16,098 nucleotides of DNA, taken from contig JAUIKZ010000022.1 of assembly GCA_030433125.1 (NCBI GenBank), positions 1 to 16,098 on the forward strand, given 5' to 3'. This DNA is from Alphaproteobacteria bacterium. GTDB taxonomy: Bacteria > Pseudomonadota > Alphaproteobacteria > UBA6184. The notes beneath the pieces were generated by a model that saw only the letters and a list, made by a program, of their open reading frames with translations, was not told the DNA's origin and searched no databases. The position numbers were made by a program, and so were the translations under genes. Within the stretch, counting starts at the first letter, position 1. Every line of letters begins with the position of its first letter. This document shows positions 8,547-15,976 of this stretch, piece by piece.

Positions 8547-9306
8547 TGTACTTCCCCCTTTTTAAAAACTCTTTTGTGAAGCGGATATAGCTTTGCGCAG
8601 CAAGGCACTGAAAATCATAAAACACAAGAGGCTTTCCTAATGACAGTGATTCAGCAACACGCACGCTACGTGGAATAGTCGTCTCATACACCAACTCAGA
8701 GTACTGCGCCCTCAAATCTTGCTCCATTTCTTTTGAAATCCTCAGCTGCTTATCCACCTGAGTTAATAATACACCATTAATGGTTAATTTTTTATTAAAA
8801 CTTGCCTTAATTTCAGTAATAAGATTCAGCAGTCCCACTAAACCTTGCATCGAAAAATAGTCGCAGTGAGCAGGGATGACTAACTCATTTGCAGCGAACA
8901 GGGCATTGAGAGTTAACATCCCACCCGTAGGCGGACAATCAATAACAATAAAATCATAGCTAGATTGCACATAATCAAGGCAGTTTAGCAGGACCTCCCA
9001 ACCATTATCTTTCTGAACAAGCATTTTCTCCACACCAGCCAAATCTTCATTTGAGGGCAAAAGGTGAAACCCAGGAATTTTCGTAGAATAAAGCACCTCC
9101 TCTACTGTTCTTTCACCAAGAATTACATCATATAAACCCTCAGGCGGGCAGAATGGCAGCATACCGATTGTTGCATTCCATTGGGGGTCCGCATCTACCA
9201 AAAGGACTTTATAGTCAGCCGCACAGAGAACTGCACTAAAATTTATAGCCGTTGTGGTTTTCCCAACACCGCCTTTTTGATTAATGATAGACACAACCCT
9301 AGCCAT
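8539..9306 (-). CDS. parA: Chromosome-partitioning ATPase ParA (Soj type)
   Basis: Deviant-Walker ATPase that binds DNA nonspecifically as an ATP dimer and drives ParB-parS segregation. From the chosen ATG it has 255 residues, the normal chromosomal Soj length, with no N-terminal HTH of the plasmid type Ia. Walker A KGGVGKTTT (11-19) has the signature Lys11. LLVDADPQ (35-42) is A', and FIVIDCPPTGGML (119-131) is Walker B, with Asp123. A TTG lies directly before the ATG, so a one-codon-longer protein is possible. GGGAGG sits 9 nt before the ATG. The ATG lies inside the end of rsmG (8-nt overlap, ATGGCTAG), and the stop overlaps parB in the same way. Confidence 0.97.
   Translation of the reverse strand: MARVVSIINQKGGVGKTTTAINFSAVLCAADYKVLLVDADPQWNATIGMLPFCPPEGLYDVILGERTVEEVLYSTKIPGFHLLPSNEDLAGVEKMLVQKDNGWEVLLNCLDYVQSSYDFIVIDCPPTGGMLTLNALFAANELVIPAHCDYFSMQGLVGLLNLITEIKASFNKKLTINGVLLTQVDKQLRISKEMEQDLRAQYSELVYETTIPRSVRVAESLSLGKPLVFYDFQCLAAQSYIRFTKEFLKRGKYIG
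8554..8559 (-). promoter_or_regulatory. Ribosome binding site fixing the TTG start of parB
   Basis: AGGGGG on the minus strand, 7 nt upstream of the parB TTG and inside the last codons of parA. No in-frame ATG or GTG near the N-terminus matches the conserved ParB start better, so this site supports the non-ATG start and translational coupling to parA. Confidence 0.7.
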
Positions 9307-9844
9307 CAAACTTTACCTCCCAAATATAACCCCGGTTAAAAATCTTATTTTCATGTCGTTTGGCAATCACTCCATCAGGCACATCTTGTTCAGAACCAAA
9401 AAACAATCCCATTCCACCACTACGAATAATAGACCCCACTAGCTGCAGCATGCCACTCACATTTGCAACAGCTTTCCCAACAACAACTGAAAACCTGCCT
9501 TCAACCTTTGTAGCATCTTGACACAAAACCTCAACTTCAACATTTGTTTCACGTGAAACATGTTCCAAGAAAACGCACCGCTTAATAGAGCGCTCTATTA
9601 ACGTAACCCTTAGATCTGGGCGCATAGCCGCTAAAGCAAGGCCAGGCAAACCATTACCACTCCCCACATCAGCAACACTACTGTTTGGCGGGATATATTC
9701 AACTAATTGCAAGGAATCGTGGATGTGTTTGGTAATGAGGCGACAATCTGCGCGAGCCGAAAACAAGTGAAGCCTATCCGCCCAACCACTTATTGCCCTT
9801 AGGTAACTACGAATAAAATTATCTGTTTCACGTGAAACACTCAT
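9299..9844 (-). CDS. rsmG: 16S rRNA (guanine-N7)-methyltransferase RsmG (GidB)
   Basis: SAM-dependent methyltransferase that makes m7G527 (E. coli numbering) in 16S rRNA; its loss is known to give low-level streptomycin resistance. From the chosen ATG it is 181 residues, slightly short for the family. The SAM-binding motif DVGSGNGLPGLALA is at 59-72, followed by LIERSIKRCVFLE (82-94). The usual (S/A)RA motif is GKAVA (123-127), so Arg is replaced by Lys. An upstream in-frame TTG at 9853 would add three residues and overlap murJ2 by 8 nt; the ATG leaves a 1-nt gap. Neither start has a strong ribosome site. The gene contains two perfect parS sites, each read in the same frame as VSRET (residues 3-7 and 96-100). 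Usual neighbours mnmE and mnmG are absent, and murJ2 precedes it. Confidence 0.93.
   Translation of the reverse strand: MSVSRETDNFIRSYLRAISGWADRLHLFSARADCRLITKHIHDSLQLVEYIPPNSSVADVGSGNGLPGLALAAMRPDLRVTLIERSIKRCVFLEHVSRETNVEVEVLCQDATKVEGRFSVVVGKAVANVSGMLQLVGSIIRSGGMGLFFGSEQDVPDGVIAKRHENKIFNRGYIWEVKFDG
9545..9560. other. parS: parS centromere site 1 (internal to rsmG)
   Basis: TGTTTCACGTGAAACA, a perfect 16-bp palindrome identical to the consensus bacterial parS bound by ParB/Spo0J. It lies about 1 kb upstream of parB in the middle of rsmG and encodes VSRET at residues 96-100 of the protein. ParB loading here is inferred from exact consensus identity and the adjacent parAB genes. Confidence 0.95.
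9824..9839. other. parS: parS centromere site 2 (5' end of rsmG)
   Basis: A second perfect copy of TGTTTCACGTGAAACA, 279 bp from the first, placed at codons 2-7 of rsmG where it encodes VSRET. The position at the rsmG start is a known alphaproteobacterial habit. Together the pair probably nucleates the ParB complex near the origin. Confidence 0.95.
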
Positions 9845-9845
9845 C

Positions 9846-11372
9846 CTAAACAAACTTCATATTAAATACTTTTACCATGCCGCGGACCAAAAGAACAAAC
9901 AAAAGAAAGAGCGGCAGTAAATAAAGAGCAGGATAGATAAAAACATGTCCACTAAGCCAAAAATCCCCCCAGCGTAACAGAATATATAGTCCGCCACCGA
10001 TCAATAAGCATATAACGCTGTTTCGATAGGAAGAAGCATCCAACTTTAAAAAACCAGCCTTTAGACTAAAGCACGCCAAAATAACCACATTTACCCAGGC
10101 TGATGCAGCGCTTGCAGCCGCAACCCCCACATGCCCTACTCCCTCAGGGGCCAGAACGTTAATGGAATATCGACATATTACAATGTTCGCAACAACCCCA
10201 CCAATCGCGCCTATCGTCGGAGCAAGTGTTTTTTCTTGCGAGAAAAAAGCAGATGAAAGAATTTTAGAATATGCATAAGCCGGAATCCCTAGAGCAAAAG
10301 CCACTAAAGCAGGGGCCGCAAAATTAACATCTTCTATAGTGAAACGGCCACCCTCATATATAAACAAAACTTGCATAATCGGCTTTGCGAAGTAAACCAA
10401 GTAGATCATACTGGGCACAGAAATAATATTAGCGAAATCTATCGCCCTGTTCTGCGTATAGCGAGCCTCATCTAGCTCTCCCCTCATAACCTGCCTTGAT
10501 AATGCGGGCAAGAGGACCAAGCCCATTGCTACCGCGATTATGCTCAATGGCATCTGGTTAACTTTTTCAGCAAGATTCACGTAGCCCAAACCACCAGAGG
10601 GCAACGAAGATGCAAACTTAAGATTAATAAGGATATTGATCTGCACCACCCCCGTCCCAAGAATGCCGGGCAACAGCTTTCTTAAAAACTTTCGGGTTGA
10701 AAGGCTCTCTTTTGGAAGACTTGGCAGCAACAAAAAACCTTCTCGCCAAGCGAAAAAAACTAACCAAAGCAGTTGCACAACGGCAGAAAGCAAAACACCA
10801 TAAGCCGCGCTGTGAGCCATCGTGGGCGCAAAAGAATTAAACAGAAAGAACCCAGAAAGAATAGTGATATTCCCTATGCTTTGTGTTGCTGCCGTTGCCC
10901 CAAATCTGCCCAAGGAGTTTAGCACAGCCCCCGCTATTGCCGCAGATGTAATTAGTGTTATATAAGGAAAAACAATTTGCACAAGATCCAGCGTCAATTT
11001 ATGCTTATGCGGCTCGTCTTGGTAACCAGACGCTAACAGCTTTGCAATAAGGTTTGGGCAAAACTCCACCAAAAGCGTAAGAGGCAACAAAAACAATATC
11101 ACAACCGTTAAAGATTTACGCGCGAACAATAAGGCCTTGTCACGCCCTCTTTCATGCATCAGGCCAGTGAAGATAGGCACGAAAGCGGAGTTAAAAGCCC
11201 CCTCGGCAAAAAGTCGGCGAAATACAGAGGATATCTTGGTGATGAGCGAGTACACGTCGTAGGAATCCCCCGCCCCCATCCAGTTTACAAATATCCTTTC
11301 GCGAACAAGGCCTAAAATGCGACCAATTGCCGTGTGTATTGCAATCATTGTAAATGATTTTGTGAGCTTCAT
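9846..11372 (-). CDS. murJ2: MurJ/MviN family lipid II flippase, second paralogue
   Basis: Inner-membrane MOP-superfamily flippase (508 residues, about 14 hydrophobic segments) expected to move lipid II outwards for peptidoglycan synthesis. The family signature FRRLFAEGAFNSAFVPIF is at 51-68. Key E. coli MurJ residues align at identical numbers: Arg18, Arg24, Asp39 and Arg52 are kept. The E. coli pair Asp269-Arg270 is here Glu269-Lys270 (LAEKVNQMP), a conservative but unusual change in the central cavity. It directly follows the other murJ copy with a TAATG overlap and an AAGGA site. Collinearity with the neighbour is gapless through about residue 290, suggesting an old tandem duplication. 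It may flip lipid II, have another lipid-linked substrate, or be specialised; the symbol marks family and order only. Confidence 0.9.
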   Translation of the reverse strand: MKLTKSFTMIAIHTAIGRILGLVRERIFVNWMGAGDSYDVYSLITKISSVFRRLFAEGAFNSAFVPIFTGLMHERGRDKALLFARKSLTVVILFLLPLTLLVEFCPNLIAKLLASGYQDEPHKHKLTLDLVQIVFPYITLITSAAIAGAVLNSLGRFGATAATQSIGNITILSGFFLFNSFAPTMAHSAAYGVLLSAVVQLLWLVFFAWREGFLLLPSLPKESLSTRKFLRKLLPGILGTGVVQINILINLKFASSLPSGGLGYVNLAEKVNQMPLSIIAVAMGLVLLPALSRQVMRGELDEARYTQNRAIDFANIISVPSMIYLVYFAKPIMQVLFIYEGGRFTIEDVNFAAPALVAFALGIPAYAYSKILSSAFFSQEKTLAPTIGAIGGVVANIVICRYSINVLAPEGVGHVGVAAASAASAWVNVVILACFSLKAGFLKLDASSYRNSVICLLIGGGLYILLRWGDFWLSGHVFIYPALYLLPLFLLFVLLVRGMVKVFNMKFV

Positions 11373-12937
11373 TATTTATTATCCTTCGTAAGGTTTATTT
11401 TTATATCTTGCAGTTTTAATACACCTAAAATATACGCTAACGCCACGTAAACCAGAGTCGCTACTAATCCGATGATCGCAAACCCCTTCAAATTAACGAG
11501 GGCCGGCGCATGATATACTTTAGTGTGCCATGTGAGTGAGGCTAGCCGAACCGCTGCATAGGTTCCCGTTGCCGCCAGTGTGCTTTTAACGAGGAAGAAG
11601 AACAGTGAGATATCTGGCACAAACAACTTCCGCCACCACGCTATTGAAAACAGCAGCAACACGTTGATCCAAGAGGAGACAGATAAAGAAAAGGCAATCC
11701 CAATATGGGCCAGACGCTGCTCATTTAAATAATACACCGACACACCCGACAAGACAGCATTTATAAAAAAGCTAAAGGCCCCAACATACATAGGGGTTGT
11801 GGTGTCTTTGCGCGCAAAAAAGTTTGAGCTGGCAACCTTAATCAACACATACGCCGGCAGGCCCGTTGTAAAGGCAATGAGGGCAGGCGTGGTTTCGCTT
11901 ACCTCTGCCCACGTAAACTTATCTGCCACAAAAAGCAACCCTATCATGATGTCACCGTAAGCCAGCAACATAACAACTGCCGGCATCGTAAGGGCCCAAG
12001 CCAATTCTATGGCTTTGTTTTGAGTGTGCAAAGCCTCTTGCTCGCCCCGGCGCAACTGAGCATGCAACAAAGGAAGTAACACCGTGCCCAAAGCCACACC
12101 CACGATACTCAACGGCAATTGATTCACGCGGTCGGCTATGTTTAACAGCGTCAACTGCCCCTTTGGCAGATATGACCCAATCATCATATTCACGAATAGG
12201 TTTAGCTGGACAACGCCAGCCCCCAAAACCCCGGGTAAAAACAACCGAAAGAAGCTGGTTATTTCTGGGGTAATCCGTGGCCAACTAAAAGTTAGGTAAA
12301 ACCCTTTTCGCAAACAAACCCAATACAACCACAAAAACTGGGCTAAACCAGACACCAAAGATCCAATGGCCGCCGCATAACCAGGCACCTTGAAGAAGGG
12401 GTGTAAGAAATAGAATACCGTTATCAACACAAGGTTAGAGATAATTTGCGTGGCCGCTGGCGGCCCGAAAGAGTGCATAGAGTTTAGCACCCCTCCAAGC
12501 AAGGCGGTTAAGGAAATGAAAAAGATAAAAGGAAACGTTATCCGGGTAAAATCAATCGCATATTTTAAACTATTCGCCTTAGCGGCAAACCCGGGGGCAA
12601 TCACGCTTATGAACAGCGGCATAATTAGCTCAACCACCAACACAAACGCAAGCAAAAAGCCCGCCAAATACATAAATGCCTGTGACGCAAACTGTCGCGC
12701 TTTCTCCACACTCTCGTCATTATATAGACCAGAAAAAATAGGCACAAACGCGGCATTAAAAGCCCCCTCCGCAAACAGCCGCCGAAATAGGGCGGGCGCC
12801 TTTGTGGCCACCGACAAAGCGTCGGACACCTCGCCCGCACCCAGGTATGAGTAAGTAATCCTATCCCGGATAAACCCTAATATCCTGCTCACAAGCGTAT
12901 TGGTACTAACCGAAACCAACGAACGAAAAAATTTCAT
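11372..12937 (-). CDS. murJ: Lipid II flippase MurJ (MviN), first paralogue
   Basis: Inner-membrane lipid II flippase of 521 residues with about 14 transmembrane segments. The N-terminus has SRILGFIRDRI with Arg18 and Arg24, Asp39, and FRRLFAEGAFNAAFVPIF (51-68, Arg52). The central NIADRVNQLPLSIVGVALGT (266-285) keeps Asp269 and Arg270, so all known essential charges of E. coli MurJ are present at the same positions. This makes it the better candidate for the housekeeping flippase of the pair. It starts 12 nt after mutS with AAGAAGG before the ATG, and overlaps the second murJ by one base. In rhizobia the order is mutS-glnD-mviN; glnD is not present here. Confidence 0.96.
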   Translation of the reverse strand: MKFFRSLVSVSTNTLVSRILGFIRDRITYSYLGAGEVSDALSVATKAPALFRRLFAEGAFNAAFVPIFSGLYNDESVEKARQFASQAFMYLAGFLLAFVLVVELIMPLFISVIAPGFAAKANSLKYAIDFTRITFPFIFFISLTALLGGVLNSMHSFGPPAATQIISNLVLITVFYFLHPFFKVPGYAAAIGSLVSGLAQFLWLYWVCLRKGFYLTFSWPRITPEITSFFRLFLPGVLGAGVVQLNLFVNMMIGSYLPKGQLTLLNIADRVNQLPLSIVGVALGTVLLPLLHAQLRRGEQEALHTQNKAIELAWALTMPAVVMLLAYGDIMIGLLFVADKFTWAEVSETTPALIAFTTGLPAYVLIKVASSNFFARKDTTTPMYVGAFSFFINAVLSGVSVYYLNEQRLAHIGIAFSLSVSSWINVLLLFSIAWWRKLFVPDISLFFFLVKSTLAATGTYAAVRLASLTWHTKVYHAPALVNLKGFAIIGLVATLVYVALAYILGVLKLQDIKINLTKDNK

Positions 12938-12949
12938 GGAAGCCTTCTT

Positions 12950-15544
12950 TTAACTTTTAATAACAGACTTTAAATCATATAGCACATTCAGAGCGTCTCT
13001 GGGGGTTAAATTATCAAGATGTATCGCTTGCAACTTCTCTTTGAGAGACTCTAGCTCAAGCGCAGCCGGCGCGGGCACCGCTGACGCCAACAGCGCGCTG
13101 GGGAAAGACACTGCTGTTTCTTGAACTAACTGCGCTAACACCGCCTCTGCTCGAGAAACCACCCGCGGTGGCACCCCCGCTAAAGAAGCCACATGAATAC
13201 CGTAAGAAGAGCTTGCCTTACCTGGCCGCAACTGATGCATAAATATAATGTCCCCCTGCCACTCTTTTACCGTCATTTCGTAACAGGCGATGTGTGGCAA
13301 CGACTCGTTCGCCTCCGCCAGCTCGTGGTAATGCGTTGCAAAAAAACCAAGAGATTTATTCTGATTATGCAAGTGCTCTAAAGTGGCCAGCGCTATGGCC
13401 TTTCCCTCATGGGTGGATGTGCCCCGTCCAATTTCATCCAGAATAATAAGTGAACGCTCGGTAGCGTGGTTTAAAATAACGGCTGTTTCTACCATCTCAA
13501 CCATGAAGGTAGACTTGCCGCCAGCCAGATCATCGCTGGCGCCAATGCGGCTAAAAATGCGATCAATCACACCTACAGTAGCCGCCCCCGCAGGAACGTA
13601 ACACCCCATTTGCGCCATCAAGACAATAAGGGCATTCTGACGCAAGAAGGTGCTTTTTCCCGCCATGTTGGGCCCCGTGATAAGCCACAAGCGCTTTTCA
13701 TCATTAAGGGATGTGTCATTAACCGCAAAGCTTTCTTGGGTGCGCGTCAGCAAACTTTCCACCACAGGATGACGACCGTCTTTAATTTCTAACGTCGGCT
13801 CGTCCTTCATCTCGGGCTTAACCCAATTACACTCGAGCGCTAAATGGGCAAAATTGGCCAACACATCCAAGTGGCCCACGCTGTCGGCGGCCCGTTGCAA
13901 AGGAATGGCTTGATCGAGCACCTGCTCTCTTAATTGCTCAAACAACGTAAGCTCAATCTGCAACGCCTGATCTGCCGCGCCTAAAATTTTCTCTTGCAGC
14001 GCCAACAACGCATCCGTGGTAAAGCGCATGTTATTTTTGAGCGTTTGCCGATGAATGTAATGAGGCGGCATCTTATCTTTGTGCTGCGCCGTTATTTCAA
14101 TAAAATACCCCAGCACATTATTAAAGCGCACCTTTAGGCTACTCACCCCGGTTTCGGTGGCGTATTGGGACTGCAGCTCTTCTAAATAGCTTTGGCTTTT
14201 GTTGTGCAAGCTTCGGAGATCATCCAACTCGGCATTATATCCAGCCGCAATAAACCCGCCATCTCTGACTAGCAAAGGAACATCTGCGCTCAAAGCTTCG
14301 CTTAAAAGTTGTTTCAAATTGTGGAGAGCCTCAACGTACAAGTTTTGGCTAAGCGACCGCAAGGTGTTTGGCAGATCTCCTTGCAATGCAGCCGCCGCCT
14401 CCGTTAGTTGGTCTAGGGATTGCAACATGACCCTCAGGTCACGCGGCCCTCCACGATTTAAACTCAGACGACCGAGGGCGCGCTCAAAATCACCCACGCT
14501 CGATAGGGTTTGACGCACGTGTTGAAGCAGGGGAGGGTTGTTGTAAAAATAGGTCACCACCTCTTGACGTCGTTGAATGCTCGCCACATCTCGCAAGGGT
14601 CTGCGCAGATAATCCGCCAGCATACGCGCCCCCATTGGCGTTACGGTTTTTTGTAGCAGATGCAAAAACGACCCTTCATAGTCGCCCTTAAGCGTACGCA
14701 TCAACTCCAGGTTAGTGCGGGTGACGGCATCAATTTCCAGATAGTGGTTGGCCTCAATAAACCGTGGCGGCTTTAAACGCGGGGCCACGCCGCGCTGCGT
14801 TAAGGCAACGTAATCGAGGAGAGCCTGTATAACGCCCAACGCACCACCGCAAAAACGCCCAAAACTATCCAGCGCACTTACTTTGTAGAAGTCTTTAATT
14901 TTTTCTTGCGCATTATGGTGACTAAATTTCGCCGCCGGCAACGAAACAACTCGTATGCGCTGCTCATATAACTGAAGGCCAAATTGTTCTTGCAACGCCG
15001 AGGCCAGCAAAACCTCCCTTGGGGCATACTTGCTCACTAAAGTGTGCAGCAAATCGGCCGGCCCCTCTTCCACATAAAAGGCACCCGTAGAAATATCCAC
15101 CACAGCCGCATGCACCTTTTCGCCCACAAGATTGAGCGCCATAAGGTAGTTGGCATCTTGGTGGCTCAGCAGGGAGGTTTCGGTGATAGTGCCCGGGGTG
15201 ATAATGCGCACCACCTCGCGTTTCACGATAGCGCTCGCTCCACGTTTTTTGGCCTGCTCGGGTGTTTCTGTTTGCTCACATATAGCTACCGAAAAGCCCG
15301 CCTTGATCAGGCGCACCAGGTAATTTTCGTAAGCGTGCACAGGCACCCCACACATGGGGATAGGTTCGCCCGCATGCTCGCCTCTTTTAGTAAGGGCGAT
15401 ATCCAATGCTTTCGCCGCCTTTTGAGCGTCTTCAAAAAAAAGCTCATAAAAATCGCCCAAGCGGAAAAAAAGCAAATGCTCAGCATGCTGACTTTTTAAA
15501 TCAAGATACTGAGCCATCATAGGGGTGGTTTTTGTGGCAGCCAA
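12950..15544 (-). CDS. mutS: DNA mismatch repair protein MutS
   Basis: Recognises mismatches and small loops and starts methyl-independent or MutL-dependent repair. The 864-residue length is normal. The N-terminal mismatch-binding domain has GDFYELF with Phe32 and Glu34, which contact the mismatch. The connector, lever and clamp regions fill about 120-570. The ATPase domain has Walker A GPNMAGKS (624-631), the signature STFMVEM (678-684), Walker B LIILDEIGRG (699-708) and ATHYHEL (736-742). The C-terminal helix-turn-helix dimerisation region includes SYGIHVASLAGVP. The start is TTG. It gives MAATKTTPMMAQY, matching the conserved TPMMxQY start, and has AAAGG 7 nt upstream, whereas the internal ATG at codon 9 has no ribosome site. 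It sits 15 nt after the ferredoxin gene. No mutL or glnD is nearby. Confidence 0.98.
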   Translation of the reverse strand: MAATKTTPMMAQYLDLKSQHAEHLLFFRLGDFYELFFEDAQKAAKALDIALTKRGEHAGEPIPMCGVPVHAYENYLVRLIKAGFSVAICEQTETPEQAKKRGASAIVKREVVRIITPGTITETSLLSHQDANYLMALNLVGEKVHAAVVDISTGAFYVEEGPADLLHTLVSKYAPREVLLASALQEQFGLQLYEQRIRVVSLPAAKFSHHNAQEKIKDFYKVSALDSFGRFCGGALGVIQALLDYVALTQRGVAPRLKPPRFIEANHYLEIDAVTRTNLELMRTLKGDYEGSFLHLLQKTVTPMGARMLADYLRRPLRDVASIQRRQEVVTYFYNNPPLLQHVRQTLSSVGDFERALGRLSLNRGGPRDLRVMLQSLDQLTEAAAALQGDLPNTLRSLSQNLYVEALHNLKQLLSEALSADVPLLVRDGGFIAAGYNAELDDLRSLHNKSQSYLEELQSQYATETGVSSLKVRFNNVLGYFIEITAQHKDKMPPHYIHRQTLKNNMRFTTDALLALQEKILGAADQALQIELTLFEQLREQVLDQAIPLQRAADSVGHLDVLANFAHLALECNWVKPEMKDEPTLEIKDGRHPVVESLLTRTQESFAVNDTSLNDEKRLWLITGPNMAGKSTFLRQNALIVLMAQMGCYVPAGAATVGVIDRIFSRIGASDDLAGGKSTFMVEMVETAVILNHATERSLIILDEIGRGTSTHEGKAIALATLEHLHNQNKSLGFFATHYHELAEANESLPHIACYEMTVKEWQGDIIFMHQLRPGKASSSYGIHVASLAGVPPRVVSRAEAVLAQLVQETAVSFPSALLASAVPAPAALELESLKEKLQAIHLDNLTPRDALNVLYDLKSVIKS

Positions 15545-15551
15545 ATTTAAG

Positions 15552-15556
15552 CCTTT
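15552..15556 (-). promoter_or_regulatory. Ribosome binding site for the TTG start of mutS
   Basis: AAAGG on the minus strand, 7 nt upstream of the mutS TTG, in the 15-nt gap after the ferredoxin stop. It supports the TTG over the downstream ATG-ATG pair at codons 9-10. Confidence 0.5.
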
Positions 15557-15559
15557 AGT

Positions 15560-15892
15560 TTATTCAACCATCATATTGCGGGTGGCACTGGGTAAGGCCA
15601 CCTCAATGCCGTCTAGATCTTCGGTAACAAAAATTTGGCACCCCAGGCGTGACGTGTGGGTAAGCCCAAAGGCCAAATCCAACATATCCTCTTCCTCTTC
15701 TTCGGCAGGCTCGAGTTTTGAAAACCACTTTTCGCCTACAATAACATGGCAGGTGGAACAAGCCAAGGAACCTTCACACGCCCCCTCAAGGTCGATGTGG
15801 TTTTGATGCGCCACCTCTAACAAGGAAATCCCCTCGGGGGCCTCGACTTCTTTTCGGTTACCATCTTTTTCGATAAACACAACTTTTGGCAT
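15560..15892 (-). CDS. fdx: 2Fe-2S ferredoxin, adrenodoxin/Isc type
   Basis: Small cytoplasmic electron carrier of 110 residues. The cluster ligands follow the plant/adrenodoxin pattern Cys39-x5-Cys45-x2-Cys48 and Cys85 (CEGSLACSTC and LGCQIF). The acidic segment EPAEEEEEDMLDLA (61-74) is the typical interaction helix of adrenodoxin-like and Isc ferredoxins, which supply electrons for Fe-S cluster assembly or to P450-type partners. No isc genes are visible; the upstream region is a divergent intergenic stretch rather than hscA. It is the first gene of the minus-strand array, so its promoter may also drive mutS and murJ. The ribosome site before the ATG is weak. Isc-type function is inferred from family resemblance. 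Confidence 0.95.
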   Translation of the reverse strand: MPKVVFIEKDGNRKEVEAPEGISLLEVAHQNHIDLEGACEGSLACSTCHVIVGEKWFSKLEPAEEEEEDMLDLAFGLTHTSRLGCQIFVTEDLDGIEVALPSATRNMMVE

Positions 15893-15896
15893 AAGA

Positions 15897-15925
15897 TTAA
15901 CTCTAAATTTACTTATTAGTATTAC
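15897..15925 (+). promoter_or_regulatory. Candidate forward promoter for the right-edge gene
   Basis: TTAACT and TATTAC, each 4 of 6 against the sigma70-type -35 and -10 boxes, are separated by exactly 17 nt. Transcription would begin near 15932 and give a leader of about 140 nt before the forward ATG at 16074. Box matches are modest and the region is AT-rich, so this is tentative. Confidence 0.35.
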
Positions 15926-15944
15926 GAACGCGCCTTAAAATCAA
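15916..15944 (-). promoter_or_regulatory. Weak candidate promoter for the fdx-mutS array
   Basis: On the minus strand TTGATT (15944-15939) is followed after 17 nt by TACTAA (15921-15916). The -35 match is fair and the -10 match poor (3 of 6). It overlaps the candidate forward promoter, as expected in a short divergent region. A promoter must lie somewhere here if fdx starts the transcript, but this particular assignment is weak. Confidence 0.22.
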
Positions 15945-15976
15945 TAGCTGCTTCAGGCCAGCCTCAGAGCCACCTC

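Noticed and set aside
11952..12284. Minus-strand 110-codon frame inside murJ
   Set aside because: It is a frame-shifted reading of a conserved membrane protein gene, and the murJ frame is continuous and full length.
15227..15242. GTTTCACG inside mutS as a third parS site
   Set aside because: Only one half matches the palindrome; the second half diverges from GTGAAACA.
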